Below are positions 18,038 through 26,712 of a stretch of DNA of 64,000 nucleotides, piece after piece (positions within the stretch are counted from its first letter, which is position 1; each line of letters begins with the position of its first letter). The translations under genes were made by a program, and so were the position numbers. The notes below the pieces were generated by a model. The model saw only the letters and a list, made by a program, of their open reading frames with translations. It had not been told where the DNA came from and searched no databases. Source of the DNA: Prochloron sp965198675. GTDB taxonomy: Bacteria > Cyanobacteriota > Cyanobacteriia > Cyanobacteriales > Prochloraceae. The stretch spans positions 2,790,001-2,854,000 of the forward strand of contig OZ240666.1 in assembly GCA_965198675.1 (NCBI GenBank). The letters are read 5' to 3'.

Positions 18038-18164
18038 AATAGAATAGGGAGATAGGGTAAATTGGGTTATATTGTAACTAAAGAGTGCGCGAATTGCGAT
18101 AGCTCTTCCCCCCTTCCCTCTCTCTTATCTTCCTCTGCGTCCTCTGCGCCTCTGCGGTTTAATC

Positions 18165-18202
18165 AAAAAAAACGCCCCCCAAAATTGGAGGACGCTTTTT
18201 TT
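18165..18202 (-). terminator. Rho-independent terminator downstream of psbA
   Basis: Read on the minus strand, GCGTCCTCC and GGGGGGCG pair around AATTTT (with two G-T wobbles), followed by eight T residues. It lies about 50 bp after the psbA stop codon. Confidence 0.8.
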
Positions 18203-18251
18203 ACCATTCCAGTCACCTGATAACTGGTAACTGGTAACTGGTCACTGATGA

Positions 18252-19334
18252 TTACCCGTGGATAGCAGGAGCAGTAAGTGCTACAGGAGCAGCCTCACCG
18301 GCAGCCAAGTCTAAAGGGAAGTTGTGAGCATTCCGCTCGTGCATTACTTCAAAACCCAGGTTAGCCCGGTTCAGAACGTCAGCCCAGGTTCCGATTACAT
18401 GACCTTGTGAGTCAAGAATGGACTGGTTGAAGTTGAAACCGTTCAGGTTGAAAGCCATGGTGCTGATACCCATAGCAGTGAACCAAATGCCAACTACTGG
18501 CCATGCACCCAAGAAGAAGTGCAAGGAACGACTGTTGTTGAAGGAGGCATATTGGAAGATGAGACGACCGAAGTAGCCGTGAGCTGCAACGATATTGTAG
18601 GTCTCTTCTTCTTGGCCAAACTTATAGCCGTAGTTCTGAGATTCGGTTTCGGTGGTTTCCCGTACTAAGGAGGAAGTTACCAAAGAACCGTGCATTGCGC
18701 TGAACAGAGAACCACCAAACACACCAGCTACTCCCAACATATGGAAGGGGTGCATGAGGATATTGTGCTCTGCTTGGAACACAAACATGAAGTTGAAGGT
18801 ACCACTGATTCCTAAAGGCATTCCATCAGAGAAGGAACCTTGTCCAATGGGGTAGATTAGGAATACAGCTGTTGCTGCTGCTACGGGAGCAGAGAAGGCA
18901 ACACAAATCCAAGGACGCATACCTAAACGGTAGCTCAGTTCCCACTCACGACCCATGTAGCAGAATACACCAATGAGGAAGTGGAAGACTACGAGCTGGT
19001 AAGGACCGCCGTTGTAGAGCCACTCATCCAAGGAGGCTGCTTCCCAAATGGGATAGAAGTGCAGACCAATAGCGTTGGAGGAGGGGACAACTGCACCAGA
19101 GATGATGTTGTTGCCGTAGAGCAAGGAACCTGCTACTGGCTCGCGGATACCATCGATGTCCACAGGAGGAGCAGCGATGAAGGCGATGATGAAGCAGGTA
19201 GCGGCGGAGAGCAGGCAGGGAATCATCAGGACGCCGAACCAACCTACATAGAGGCGATTGTCGGTGCTGGTGATCCACTGGCAGAACTGCTCCCATGCTG
19301 AGGCGCTTTCGCGCTGTTGCAGGGTAGTTGTCAT
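18252..19334 (-). CDS. psbA: Photosystem II D1 protein
   Basis: The 360-residue reaction-centre protein has five transmembrane helices and binds the manganese cluster, the QB plastoquinone and P680 chlorophyll. Visible ligands are Tyr161, Asp170, Glu189, His190, His198, and Asp342 with Ala344 as the processed C-terminus. A 16-residue extension (AGEAAPVALTAPAIHG) would be removed by CtpA. Residue 130 is Glu (MGREWELS), the form linked in other cyanobacteria with high-light D1 copies, where low-light forms have Gln. A consensus promoter lies 47-75 bp upstream and a terminator lies downstream, so it is a single-gene unit. Cyanobacteria usually carry several psbA genes. Confidence 0.98.
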   Translation of the reverse strand: MTTTLQQRESASAWEQFCQWITSTDNRLYVGWFGVLMIPCLLSAATCFIIAFIAAPPVDIDGIREPVAGSLLYGNNIISGAVVPSSNAIGLHFYPIWEAASLDEWLYNGGPYQLVVFHFLIGVFCYMGREWELSYRLGMRPWICVAFSAPVAAATAVFLIYPIGQGSFSDGMPLGISGTFNFMFVFQAEHNILMHPFHMLGVAGVFGGSLFSAMHGSLVTSSLVRETTETESQNYGYKFGQEEETYNIVAAHGYFGRLIFQYASFNNSRSLHFFLGAWPVVGIWFTAMGISTMAFNLNGFNFNQSILDSQGHVIGTWADVLNRANLGFEVMHERNAHNFPLDLAAGEAAPVALTAPAIHG

Positions 19335-19380
19335 GTTCTTAAAAGTGCTATTTAGTTATCGAGGTTCCGATTACATTTCT

Positions 19381-19409
19381 AATATAACTGCTTTTTTAAG
19401 AAATGTCAA
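19381..19409 (-). promoter_or_regulatory. psbA promoter
   Basis: On the minus strand TTGACA (19409-19404), 17-bp spacer, TATATT (19386-19381). The transcript would start near 19374, giving a leader of about 40 nt before the ATG at 19334. Confidence 0.8.
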
Positions 19410-19651
19410 GGGGTGTAACGAAATATTTATTTATCTGGCATATAAGGAAAACTTATCTTTTATTTTGGCTCTTGTGTGGTACAATACAGGAAATAAGTTT
19501 AGGGTGTAGCATCGCCCACCAACAGCCACACTTGAGGGGAGCTGTCTTGCCATTGACGTTTGAATTCCTCGAAAGAAATTGTCATAGTTTTTGTGGATAA
19601 TTTGCCCTCATCCAGTTAGGATAGAAAGCAAATCTAAAGAGAGCTAGCTAT

Positions 19652-20434
19652 ATGTCCCAAGAACTGTCAGTTAAGCTCCTCCTCACCGGAGAGAGCATGA
19701 TTCCAGGAAAAGTCAGATCAAAAGATTTAGCGGAAGTTATCGGCTCTATAGAAGAGGCGGTGATTACAGTCGTGATGTCCTCTCATTCTGAGCTAGACAA
19801 GAATGCTGTTATTTTGGGATTAAAGAGCATTGAGGATGGAAGTGTTGGGTTAGCTTTTTCTCCCAGCGTTCCCGAATATACACTAGATGCAGCTAGAGCT
19901 ATTGGTGAGTCTATTATGACCGCAAGCTTTAACTTGCTCCCTTACTCCACCTTAGATCCCTTAAAGTCCCTAGCCAGATTTGCCAAGTCGAAGGATTGCA
20001 ACATAGAGATTATAGAGAGAAACGGTAGGGAGGTAAGCCTAGCCACCATTACCCCAGAAACAAAGATCCCTGAAGTAGTTTTAATACCAGGGGAAACTAC
20101 CTTGTACGGGAAAATAACCAGGGTCGGAGGGCTAAAACCGTACATTCGGCTGAAGACCTTTGACGGTCAATCTGTTAGTTGCTCTGCCAGTCAGGCCCTG
20201 GCCAAAATAGCAGGGAAAAGGCTATATCAGGAAGTAGGGTTACATGGTATAGGGAAATTCAACCCAGAAACTTTTAAGCTTGTAACTTTTGAAGCAACTC
20301 ACTTTGCCAATTACTCACCCACTGATCCAAGTGAGGCATTAAACAGGCTTAGGGAGATAGCAGGAGAAGCCTTTGATAGTATCCCAGACCTTAACGCTTA
20401 TTTTGAGGAGCTTCGCTATGGAGGGGAGGAATAA
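19652..20434 (+). CDS. 260-residue partner of a PIN-domain protein; possible large antitoxin
   Basis: No named family is recognised. The protein begins MSQELSVKLLLTGESMIPGK and has an N-terminal part with alternating strands and helices (SKDLAEVIGSIEEAVITVVM). The central part is beta-rich (VVLIPGETTLYGKITRVGG), and a helical end reads DPSEALNRLREIAGEAFD. Its stop overlaps the ATG of the PIN gene (TAATG), so the two are translationally coupled. Partners of PIN toxins are usually under 100 residues, so this would be an unusual antitoxin. An alternative is that it is a substrate-binding subunit of a PIN-nuclease complex. Coding is strong: long frame, normal codon use, conserved-looking motifs. 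Confidence 0.75.
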   Translation: MSQELSVKLLLTGESMIPGKVRSKDLAEVIGSIEEAVITVVMSSHSELDKNAVILGLKSIEDGSVGLAFSPSVPEYTLDAARAIGESIMTASFNLLPYSTLDPLKSLARFAKSKDCNIEIIERNGREVSLATITPETKIPEVVLIPGETTLYGKITRVGGLKPYIRLKTFDGQSVSCSASQALAKIAGKRLYQEVGLHGIGKFNPETFKLVTFEATHFANYSPTDPSEALNRLREIAGEAFDSIPDLNAYFEELRYGGEE

Positions 20435-20904
20435 TGCCTATAATTGCTTCTTTTGATTCAAACATTGTAGGTTGGGCGATAAGAGGAGATGCCACCAGTG
20501 GGCAAGAAGATAACATTTTAAAAGCTAAGGCATTATTCAAGACCTGTCAAGAAAAGAAGATTAAAATACTAATTCCAGCAATCGCTTTTGGCGAGGTACT
20601 TTGTCCCATATCTTTAGAGCAGCAAAAAAATTTTGGATCGGTCATGATGAAAGAGTACTTGATCACTCCTTTTGATGCCCAATGTGCTATGGAGTTTGCA
20701 AAACTATGGAGAGAAAAAAGCGACAGTCAAAACCAGGAAGTTAGCCGGAAAATGAGACCAGATTATCTAATCTTAGCAACAGCAATTGCTAAAAAAGCAG
20801 AGGTACTATACACAGAGGATCGCAAGCTACAAAAATTTGCTGGTAACTATATCAGAACAGAAGGATTACCAGGCTACACAGTGCAAACAAGGCTAGATAT
20901 TTAA
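20434..20904 (+). CDS. PIN-domain protein (putative RNase toxin)
   Basis: The 156-residue protein has all acidic PIN motifs: Asp in ASFDSNIVGWAI, Glu in AIAFGEVLCPI, Asp in MRPDYLILATAIAKK and Asp in LYTEDRKLQKFA. PIN toxins of type II systems cleave RNA using metal ions held by these residues. It follows the 260-residue gene with a one-base overlap. Unlike the two PIN remnants at 7618 and 17398, it looks intact. Confidence 0.82.
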   Translation: MPIIASFDSNIVGWAIRGDATSGQEDNILKAKALFKTCQEKKIKILIPAIAFGEVLCPISLEQQKNFGSVMMKEYLITPFDAQCAMEFAKLWREKSDSQNQEVSRKMRPDYLILATAIAKKAEVLYTEDRKLQKFAGNYIRTEGLPGYTVQTRLDI

Positions 20905-21044
20905 GCAAAAAGATAATTGCTCAATTAGGGGAGAAAAGGGATGAATGAGGGTTGAGGGCAGCACGAATGTCCCCAAATAAGGGGCTAAATCAATAACTTT
21001 TTCTAGTATCGCCATATGGGCAACATCGACATTTACCCTGGTTT

Positions 21045-21582
21045 ATCAGCGGTTCCTTCAGCAAGCAACTTGGGTTTGAGATAGAGATTCTTCCAAAAGT
21101 ACAGAAGCACCAGCTACCCAGGGAGGAACAATTAAAGCACCGATAATACCCAAAACCTGGGCACCACCTAAAACAGCTAATAACTGATATAAGGGAGGTA
21201 CTTTAACGGAATTACCAACCAGCAAGGGATCCAGCACATAGGTTTCCACATTTTGGATAATCACAAACAAAAGAAATACCCAGAGGAAAGTCCAACACGC
21301 CACAATTAAAGCAGGAATAGTTCCCAAAACGGGTCCAAAGAAAGGAATCAAATTAGTAACCCCCGCAATAACCCCCAAACCGAGAGTAATGACGATACTC
21401 AGGATAGTTGAAACCAAGATTCTCCCTTGAATATAACCCCCCATTCTCTGACTAACTGGAATTACTTGAGCAGCAAGGCGATCTTCCCAAGGTTGGGGAA
21501 ACAAACTAACCAAACCCTTGATTAATTTATCCGAACCAGATAGCATATAGCCAGAGAACAACAAAACCAATAATACACCCAC
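21045..21582 (-). pseudogene. Truncated duplicate of the AI-2E family transporter
   Basis: Nearly identical at DNA level to 1262-1858. The 5-prime 160 codons are absent. Relative to the full copy there is a 36-bp deletion between two CTCGGTTT direct repeats (TLGLKLLGISELALGLGV becomes TLGLGV). There is also a loss of about 12 bp at a GCGATCGC site (VAIAQGGWTF becomes VACWTF) and a one-base insertion near the end that changes the last residues. It must be non-functional. Confidence 0.88.
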
Positions 21583-21729
21583 AGCGGGCTAATAGAGAAA
21601 TACTGGATTGCTTTATGAGTAGGAGTGCCTAATTTAGCTTTTTCAAAGGGCGCGGGTGTGGGCGATCGCTCTTGACCGGATAATACACTGATTTGTTGGG
21701 AAGAGGTGTCGCAACCCAATCTACACAAT

Positions 21730-22950
21730 TTAGAACTGATATGTCAGCCCAGTGATAAAATTGACTCGCAAATTAGTATTATTCCCAGTGGGTTGTCCTG
21801 CATATCTCAATTGTAAAGAATTACTAAAAGACCACTGGCTACTAATAGGTATACCCAAGCTAGTGGAAGAAGTGAGATAATAATCGGCAGTATGGGTGAT
21901 GGGAAATTCGAAGGTGAGAAACTGGTGGAACTTCCAGGAACCAAAGAAGAAATTCTTATAACGGAGTCCATAGGTCACTACGGGAACGTCCAGATCCTCA
22001 TTTCGTTGGTCTGAGTCTTTAAACCTAATGCCCAAACCCAGCTGCATATCGAAGGTTTTTCCTTTTCCACCTCGCCAGAAGTTCCTTCCCGGTCCTGCAT
22101 ATAAACTAGTGCGCAGATTAAGATTATTCAGTTCATCCCTCATGGCTTTGGCGTGGATAAAATATTGCCAGCGACCATCATTATAGTGGTGTCTGAACTC
22201 GGCGTCAATTTCAGCTTTAATGCGGTTGCGTTCGCCCCCAGAACGGCTATCATCGAAATTATTACTAAAGCCCAAACTCAAATCGATCTGGTCTTGGGGC
22301 CATTTGCGCTCGATAATAAAGTTCAAAATCGCCAAAGCAGTGGTGTTATTCCCAGAAGCCAGGTTCCCCCCCAAACTCACACTTCCTGTCCAGGGAATTT
22401 CCTCAAAAGGAAACAAGGGTACTGGTTCCTTGCTGAGGGCGATCGCCTCCTCACTGGCTCCCAAAAGATTAGCAGCAATATCATTTTCCCCCATTTGGGC
22501 ATATTTAAGGGCGATGGCTGCTAACAGTTTACCTCGTTCCCCATTATCTCCCACTTCCCGAGCTGTTTGAAGAGCTTCCTCTAAGAGTACCTCTGCTGCT
22601 TCAGTTTCCCCCAGCATAGTATAAAGTCCTGCTAAGTCGGCAATAGCAAGAACCCGGAGATTATCTGCCTCAATGCTCTGAACTACCTTTTCAGCTTGGG
22701 CTACAATAGACAATGCGGTGGCAGCTTGGCCGATTTGAGCATATTGTAAAGCAATTTCCCCTAATACTCTCCCTTTTACCTGGGGATCGGTAATCTCTTG
22801 TGCTACTGCCAGAGCTTGTGCTAATGTTTCCTTTCTGACTTCACTTGATTCAAAATCAGGAACTGATTCCGTTGGTTGTTGTGCCATCACGGGCACTCCA
22901 TAACACCCCAACCCTAGCACAATAGCTACTGCTAACCTTCCTAGTTTCAA
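21730..22950 (-). CDS. DUF481 outer-membrane beta-barrel-like protein with TPR-like N-terminal region
   Basis: The 406-residue precursor has a signal peptide (MKLGRLAVAIVLGLGCYGVP, cleavage near VMA-QQ). A helical region (about 35-165) contains TPR-like repeats (ALAVAQEITDPQVKGRVLGE, IALQYAQIGQAATALSIV). A C-terminal DUF481-like beta-barrel follows (about 190-406) with SLGGNLASGNNTTALAILN and a last residue Phe (ITGLTYQF), as expected for outer-membrane barrel insertion. DUF481 proteins are thought to sit in the outer membrane; the function is unknown. The TPR part may mediate interactions in the periplasm. Confidence 0.8.
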   Translation of the reverse strand: MKLGRLAVAIVLGLGCYGVPVMAQQPTESVPDFESSEVRKETLAQALAVAQEITDPQVKGRVLGEIALQYAQIGQAATALSIVAQAEKVVQSIEADNLRVLAIADLAGLYTMLGETEAAEVLLEEALQTAREVGDNGERGKLLAAIALKYAQMGENDIAANLLGASEEAIALSKEPVPLFPFEEIPWTGSVSLGGNLASGNNTTALAILNFIIERKWPQDQIDLSLGFSNNFDDSRSGGERNRIKAEIDAEFRHHYNDGRWQYFIHAKAMRDELNNLNLRTSLYAGPGRNFWRGGKGKTFDMQLGLGIRFKDSDQRNEDLDVPVVTYGLRYKNFFFGSWKFHQFLTFEFPITHTADYYLTSSTSLGIPISSQWSFSNSLQLRYAGQPTGNNTNLRVNFITGLTYQF

Positions 22951-23005
22951 TTTCTACCTCCTTTATATTAAGTACCAAATACCATGACAGTTATCAATTT
23001 TACCA

Positions 23006-24124
23006 TCAATTGCCCATTTCCCCCCACAAATTGCGGTATTGTTTTTTCACGTCAGTACCCAGGGGGGAGAGGAATTCACTGCGGGAGAGAATCTCTTGTT
23101 CCGTTAGCAACAAAGGGTTCCGCCCCACGTCTTTAACAATTTCTTCCTTTTTCATAGTAAAAATCCTGGGGGAGATGGCGTTAGTATAAAAAGAGATAAG
23201 ATTAGCCGAGTCAGGTTGCCAACAAAAATTAATCCATTCTTTGATTTTCTCCTCCTTGTTCTTATCAGGGGTCAGTTGTTGGGGTCGAACCCATAAATCA
23301 GCCCAAAGAGAAGTCCCAGAACGGGGCACTACGGCTTCAATATTAGGATATAGTTGTTGAATAGGTAAAATATCTGTAGACCAACCTACCGCTAACCAAG
23401 TATCCCCGAGAATAAGGGGTTGGAGATAATTGTCAGAGCGATAGAATTTTACTTGTTGCTGTAGTGCTAACAATTCTTTTCTGAGTTGGGGAATTTGTTC
23501 CAAATTTGGGGTATTATAGGAATGACCTAGTTTCTTTAAAGTCAAGCCAATTACTTCTCGCGGCTGGTTTAAAAGAGAAATCCTGCCCCGCAGTTGGGGG
23601 TTCCACAAATCTTCCCAATCTTTCGGTTCAATACCCACCTCCTCCAGTTTATCCCGACGATAGGCAATGAGAGTAGTGCCCCAGCGGTAAGGTGCTCCCA
23701 AAATTTTACCATTCCGTGTAACTAACTGTTTAGCCAGAGGAAGTAGTTTTCCCCAGCTCTCAAGCGCTTCCAGCGCCAAAGGTTCAATCAGTTGTTTCTC
23801 AATCGCTGCTTCTAACCAGTAGTCTCCCAGGGTAATTAAATCAGCCATAGATTGCTTTTTAAAAGGTAGCCTTAGTTTCTGGTTTGGGTCTGGATCCTGC
23901 CAAGTTTCTAAGAGTGCGAATAAATCTTTTAATTGGGATTTGGGTTTGAATATTGGTGTCTGAGAGGAAACCAGTTCTTTGCGGAATTCTTTTAACAGTT
24001 GCCCTGGAATTGAACCCTTGAGCAGGATAATTTTAATCTTTTCTTTAGAGTTACTGCACCCAGCAATGTACTGAGAGAGTGCTAGGGTTCCGATACGGAA
24101 TAAAAAAGAACGACGGTTGAGCAT
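23006..24124 (-). CDS. Spermidine/putrescine-type extracellular solute-binding lipoprotein
   Basis: About 372 residues from MLNRRSFLFRIGTLALSQYI at 24124. The leader has a twin-arginine-like NRRSFLF and a lipobox IAGC with Cys near 22, so it is a lipoprotein. The mature domain resembles PotD/PotF binding proteins (WGTTLIAYRRDKLEEVGIEP, DWEDLWNPQLRGRISLLNQP, LAVGWSTDILPIQQLYP). The open frame continues 31 codons upstream only because the heptamer repeat encodes YQLPVTS units without stops; that part is not likely to be translated. No permease or ATPase genes adjoin. Confidence 0.85.
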   Translation of the reverse strand: MLNRRSFLFRIGTLALSQYIAGCSNSKEKIKIILLKGSIPGQLLKEFRKELVSSQTPIFKPKSQLKDLFALLETWQDPDPNQKLRLPFKKQSMADLITLGDYWLEAAIEKQLIEPLALEALESWGKLLPLAKQLVTRNGKILGAPYRWGTTLIAYRRDKLEEVGIEPKDWEDLWNPQLRGRISLLNQPREVIGLTLKKLGHSYNTPNLEQIPQLRKELLALQQQVKFYRSDNYLQPLILGDTWLAVGWSTDILPIQQLYPNIEAVVPRSGTSLWADLWVRPQQLTPDKNKEEKIKEWINFCWQPDSANLISFYTNAISPRIFTMKKEEIVKDVGRNPLLLTEQEILSRSEFLSPLGTDVKKQYRNLWGEMGN

Positions 24125-24159
24125 AATAGTTGGATGTGGGGTAGAAATATCTAAATCTG

Positions 24160-24206
24160 GGCTGGTAACTGGTAACTGGTAACTGGTAACTGGTAACTGG
24201 TAACTG
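24160..24206. repeat. TAACTGG heptamer tract in the leader of the solute-binding protein gene
   Basis: Six to seven units of TAACTGG about 40-80 bp upstream of the start codon at 24124 (on the minus strand CAGTTAC). Confidence 0.85.
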
Positions 24207-24280
24207 TTATAGCTCATTATTAAATTAATCGAAAATAATCCAACCTAGATGGAATATGAGATATAGGATAAAACAAACTA

Positions 24281-24646
24281 GTGGGAATGGCTATGGATAC
24301 AGTTGAAAGGCAAATCATGGAGCTTCATGGTAAAGTGGATAAAATAGATCACAAAGTGGAGGGACTCAGCTACCAGCTTGCAGCATTGGCTGAGTCGAAA
24401 CAGCAGGGTTTTGAGGGTACTGGGGAGGTATTTGCCACCATAGGTAAAATAAATCACAGCCAGATGGATTCTGTCATGGAACACAAGGACATTCTCCCTG
24501 ATAACGGGGATTGGCAGATTCACAACCAGGAACAGTCAATCAACCCCGACATTCAAATCCGACGGTTGACAGCCCAACTGACGGCAGCTTATAATCGCAT
24601 TGCAGCCCTGGAAGAACAACTGCTAGCTCGTCGCGTTCATTCGTGA
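24281..24646 (+). CDS. Small coiled-coil hypothetical protein
   Basis: The 121-residue polar protein has heptad-rich ends: MDTVERQIMELHGKVDKIDH and IQIRRLTAQLTAAYNRIAAL. It has no membrane segments and is not recognised as a family. The last 24 bp overlap the 3-prime end of the convergent cobT-like gene. The start could be any of three close methionines (MGMAMDT). Confidence 0.55.
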   Translation: MGMAMDTVERQIMELHGKVDKIDHKVEGLSYQLAALAESKQQGFEGTGEVFATIGKINHSQMDSVMEHKDILPDNGDWQIHNQEQSINPDIQIRRLTAQLTAAYNRIAALEEQLLARRVHS

Positions 24647-25717
24647 GATTAAAGCTTCAATGGCTATAAGTAACTGCTGAGGACTCCAGCCCCCATAAAG
24701 GTGGGCTGCGATGGCAGATCCTCCCGCACCTACCCCTTCCTTCACGTATCCCTCTTCGTAAGCCCTTAAACTAGGATAACGAGAAGGGGCAAAACTCAGT
24801 GGGGCAGCTAATAAGGGCACCTCTGAGATATCCCTAGCTAAACCCACAGTATCTCCTGTGGTATCTTCCACCACCCAGGGAGTTGTCCCCACAACCACCC
24901 TTGACCGTTGGGCATCTAAGCCGTACTCTAACACAATAGCCCGCAGCAAGGCAAAAACCGCTAGCATTTGGGTCCCCCCCGCCAGCATAACCCCAGCCCT
25001 GGCACTAGCAGCGATGGCCATACCTGCTGCTACCACTTGCATGGGATCTCCTACAGCAGCGACCACCTCTAAGGGATCATGGGGGCGGGTGCGGCATAAC
25101 CCAGTTTGGACAACCGCCCATTTTTGCCCATGATTGCAACGGGGGTGACTGCTATTCACTTTTCCCCTTGCTCTTGTAATACCCAAACCAGTGAGGACTG
25201 CTAAAGCAGTTGTGGTACCCCCCACCACACACTCTCCTATGATAATATAAGGGGCAAGTTTCGCCAGTTTGGCTCCCCAATCTAAGCCTGCTGCCAACAA
25301 GCGTTCCACCGTTTTCAGGGGTAAGGCTTTCCCTGTAGAAACGCAGTTGGCGGGCATACCCCCCAGATTCATGGCCTCTACTGCCGGGGCATGAGGTAAA
25401 CCAGCATTAAAGAGATAAACTGGAAGCTGGAAAGCTTCTACTACAGCCCTGGAAATCAGCACCGGGGAGGCTCCAGCCTCTAGAGGGGGTAAAGGATACA
25501 CTGGATGAGGTATGGGACCGTTAAGCAGAAATTCAGCATCGGCGATCGCTGTATATTGGCGATCAGCAGGAGTTGCTCCAGCGGCGGAAATACCCGGAAT
25601 CAGTCCGGTGGCAGTAAATCCCAAAATACAGGCAAACAGAGGTTTTTGACCTCCATATAAGTCCAACCAATCTCGTCCCCGTTTTTCTGCTGTATAAACC
25701 TTAATCATTTTATTCAA
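24623..25717 (-). CDS. CobT-like nicotinate-nucleotide phosphoribosyltransferase (TIGR00303 type)
   Basis: The 364-residue protein matches the archaeal/cyanobacterial CobT-like family that substitutes for classical CobT in cobalamin lower-ligand activation. Recognisable segments are FTATGLIPGISAAGATPADR, IIIGECVVGGTTTALAVLTG (the glycine-rich phosphate-binding region) and HPRCNHGQKWAVVQ. It ends LIAIEALISRMNATS and overlaps the convergent small gene by 24 bp. The pathway role is inferred from family. The first methionine may be M1 or M4 (MIKVYTAE). Confidence 0.82.
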   Translation of the reverse strand: MNKMIKVYTAEKRGRDWLDLYGGQKPLFACILGFTATGLIPGISAAGATPADRQYTAIADAEFLLNGPIPHPVYPLPPLEAGASPVLISRAVVEAFQLPVYLFNAGLPHAPAVEAMNLGGMPANCVSTGKALPLKTVERLLAAGLDWGAKLAKLAPYIIIGECVVGGTTTALAVLTGLGITRARGKVNSSHPRCNHGQKWAVVQTGLCRTRPHDPLEVVAAVGDPMQVVAAGMAIAASARAGVMLAGGTQMLAVFALLRAIVLEYGLDAQRSRVVVGTTPWVVEDTTGDTVGLARDISEVPLLAAPLSFAPSRYPSLRAYEEGYVKEGVGAGGSAIAAHLYGGWSPQQLLIAIEALISRMNATS

Positions 25718-25986
25718 AAATACAAAGTTATTTAGCCATAATTTTTGAGCTTGTATTAGTATAATTTATATTAACTTTTTCTTGTTAAGCGCCAGCACGG
25801 TGCTGTTGGGTTTCGTGCCCCGACAGTTGCCATTTTTTTATCAACATAATGTTTTGTATAAGTATTAAAATATTATTTATGTATATGGAAACAAAAATAT
25901 TAATGTTAGATGTCTATAATGCCGCCCGGGCACCTTGAAAGAGCTGCCCCCTACACTGCCATGGTACGTGGTTACTGATAACTGTT

Positions 25987-26706
25987 TCAATCGTAGTCCA
26001 ACAAAACTCCAACCCAATGTGGGGGTGGTCCAATAGGATTGCCCAGGCGATCTAATAGGAATAAAGCCACAAGGTGGACGACAAAAAGATAAATGAGGTT
26101 ATTGAGCAAAATCGAGCCAATAGCGATGGCCTGAACCAGGAATAAACTGGGTTGTGCGAGCAAACCCAATTGAGTAAATCCCCAGCTGGCAAATTCTGTC
26201 ATCCCCCTCACGAAATAAAGCCACAGATCCTCCCCTAAGAGAATAGAAAAGAGCCAGAAGCGGAAAAAGAAGCCCAAGGTGCCAATAATAGTGCCGATAC
26301 CGATGGAAAAAAGCCAGCTAGACCTCTGGCGCCACAAAAATCCTAGCTGTACTCCCATTAAGCCATAAGGCAGCAAAAAGACGATGCTGCGAGCCGGTCC
26401 CATGAGTACGGAAAGCAACAAACCAGAAACCAAAGTGGTCATCACCGAGGTGCGGTATCCCCAGCGCAGGTACATTAAGGCAATAGGAATGGGGAAAAAA
26501 ATCCGCAGCAGGGGACCGAGAGGGAAATAGTAGTTAATCAGCCAAATCAAACTCCCAGTACTAGCGAGGAAAGCTGTTTCTACCATGGCTAAAGTCCCCG
26601 GGGACAATAGCTGTTTCTGGGACTTCCCAGGTGGTTGCTTTACCTCTGGTTCTTCCTGATCAACCCAATTAGTATTATCTTCCTTTCGCGAGTCATTAGA
26701 AAACAT
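25987..26706 (-). CDS. DUF2232 family integral membrane protein
   Basis: 239 residues. A polar N-terminus (SRKEDNTNWVDQEEPEVKQ) is followed by about six hydrophobic segments from residue 40 on, with FPIPIALMYLRWGYRTSVMT typical of the DUF2232 family (relatives of energy-coupling-type substrate components). Substrate unknown. It begins 6 bp after the Crp/Fnr gene ends, so the two form an operon and the regulator may act on this protein's pathway. Confidence 0.82.
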   Translation of the reverse strand: MFSNDSRKEDNTNWVDQEEPEVKQPPGKSQKQLLSPGTLAMVETAFLASTGSLIWLINYYFPLGPLLRIFFPIPIALMYLRWGYRTSVMTTLVSGLLLSVLMGPARSIVFLLPYGLMGVQLGFLWRQRSSWLFSIGIGTIIGTLGFFFRFWLFSILLGEDLWLYFVRGMTEFASWGFTQLGLLAQPSLFLVQAIAIGSILLNNLIYLFVVHLVALFLLDRLGNPIGPPPHWVGVLLDYD

Positions 26707-26712
26707 ATAATT

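Noticed and set aside
18981..19301. Plus-strand frame antisense to psbA
   Set aside because: Shadow of a highly conserved gene; no independent evidence.
19480..19600. Minus-strand 28-codon frame MTISFEEFKRQWQDSSPQVW upstream of psbA
   Set aside because: The first residues look protein-like and it could be a remnant of a larger gene, but it is too short to support.
24124..24217. Extended N-terminus of the solute-binding protein (YQLPVTS repeats)
   Set aside because: The extension is only the heptamer tract read through; the Tat-like/lipobox leader begins at 24124.
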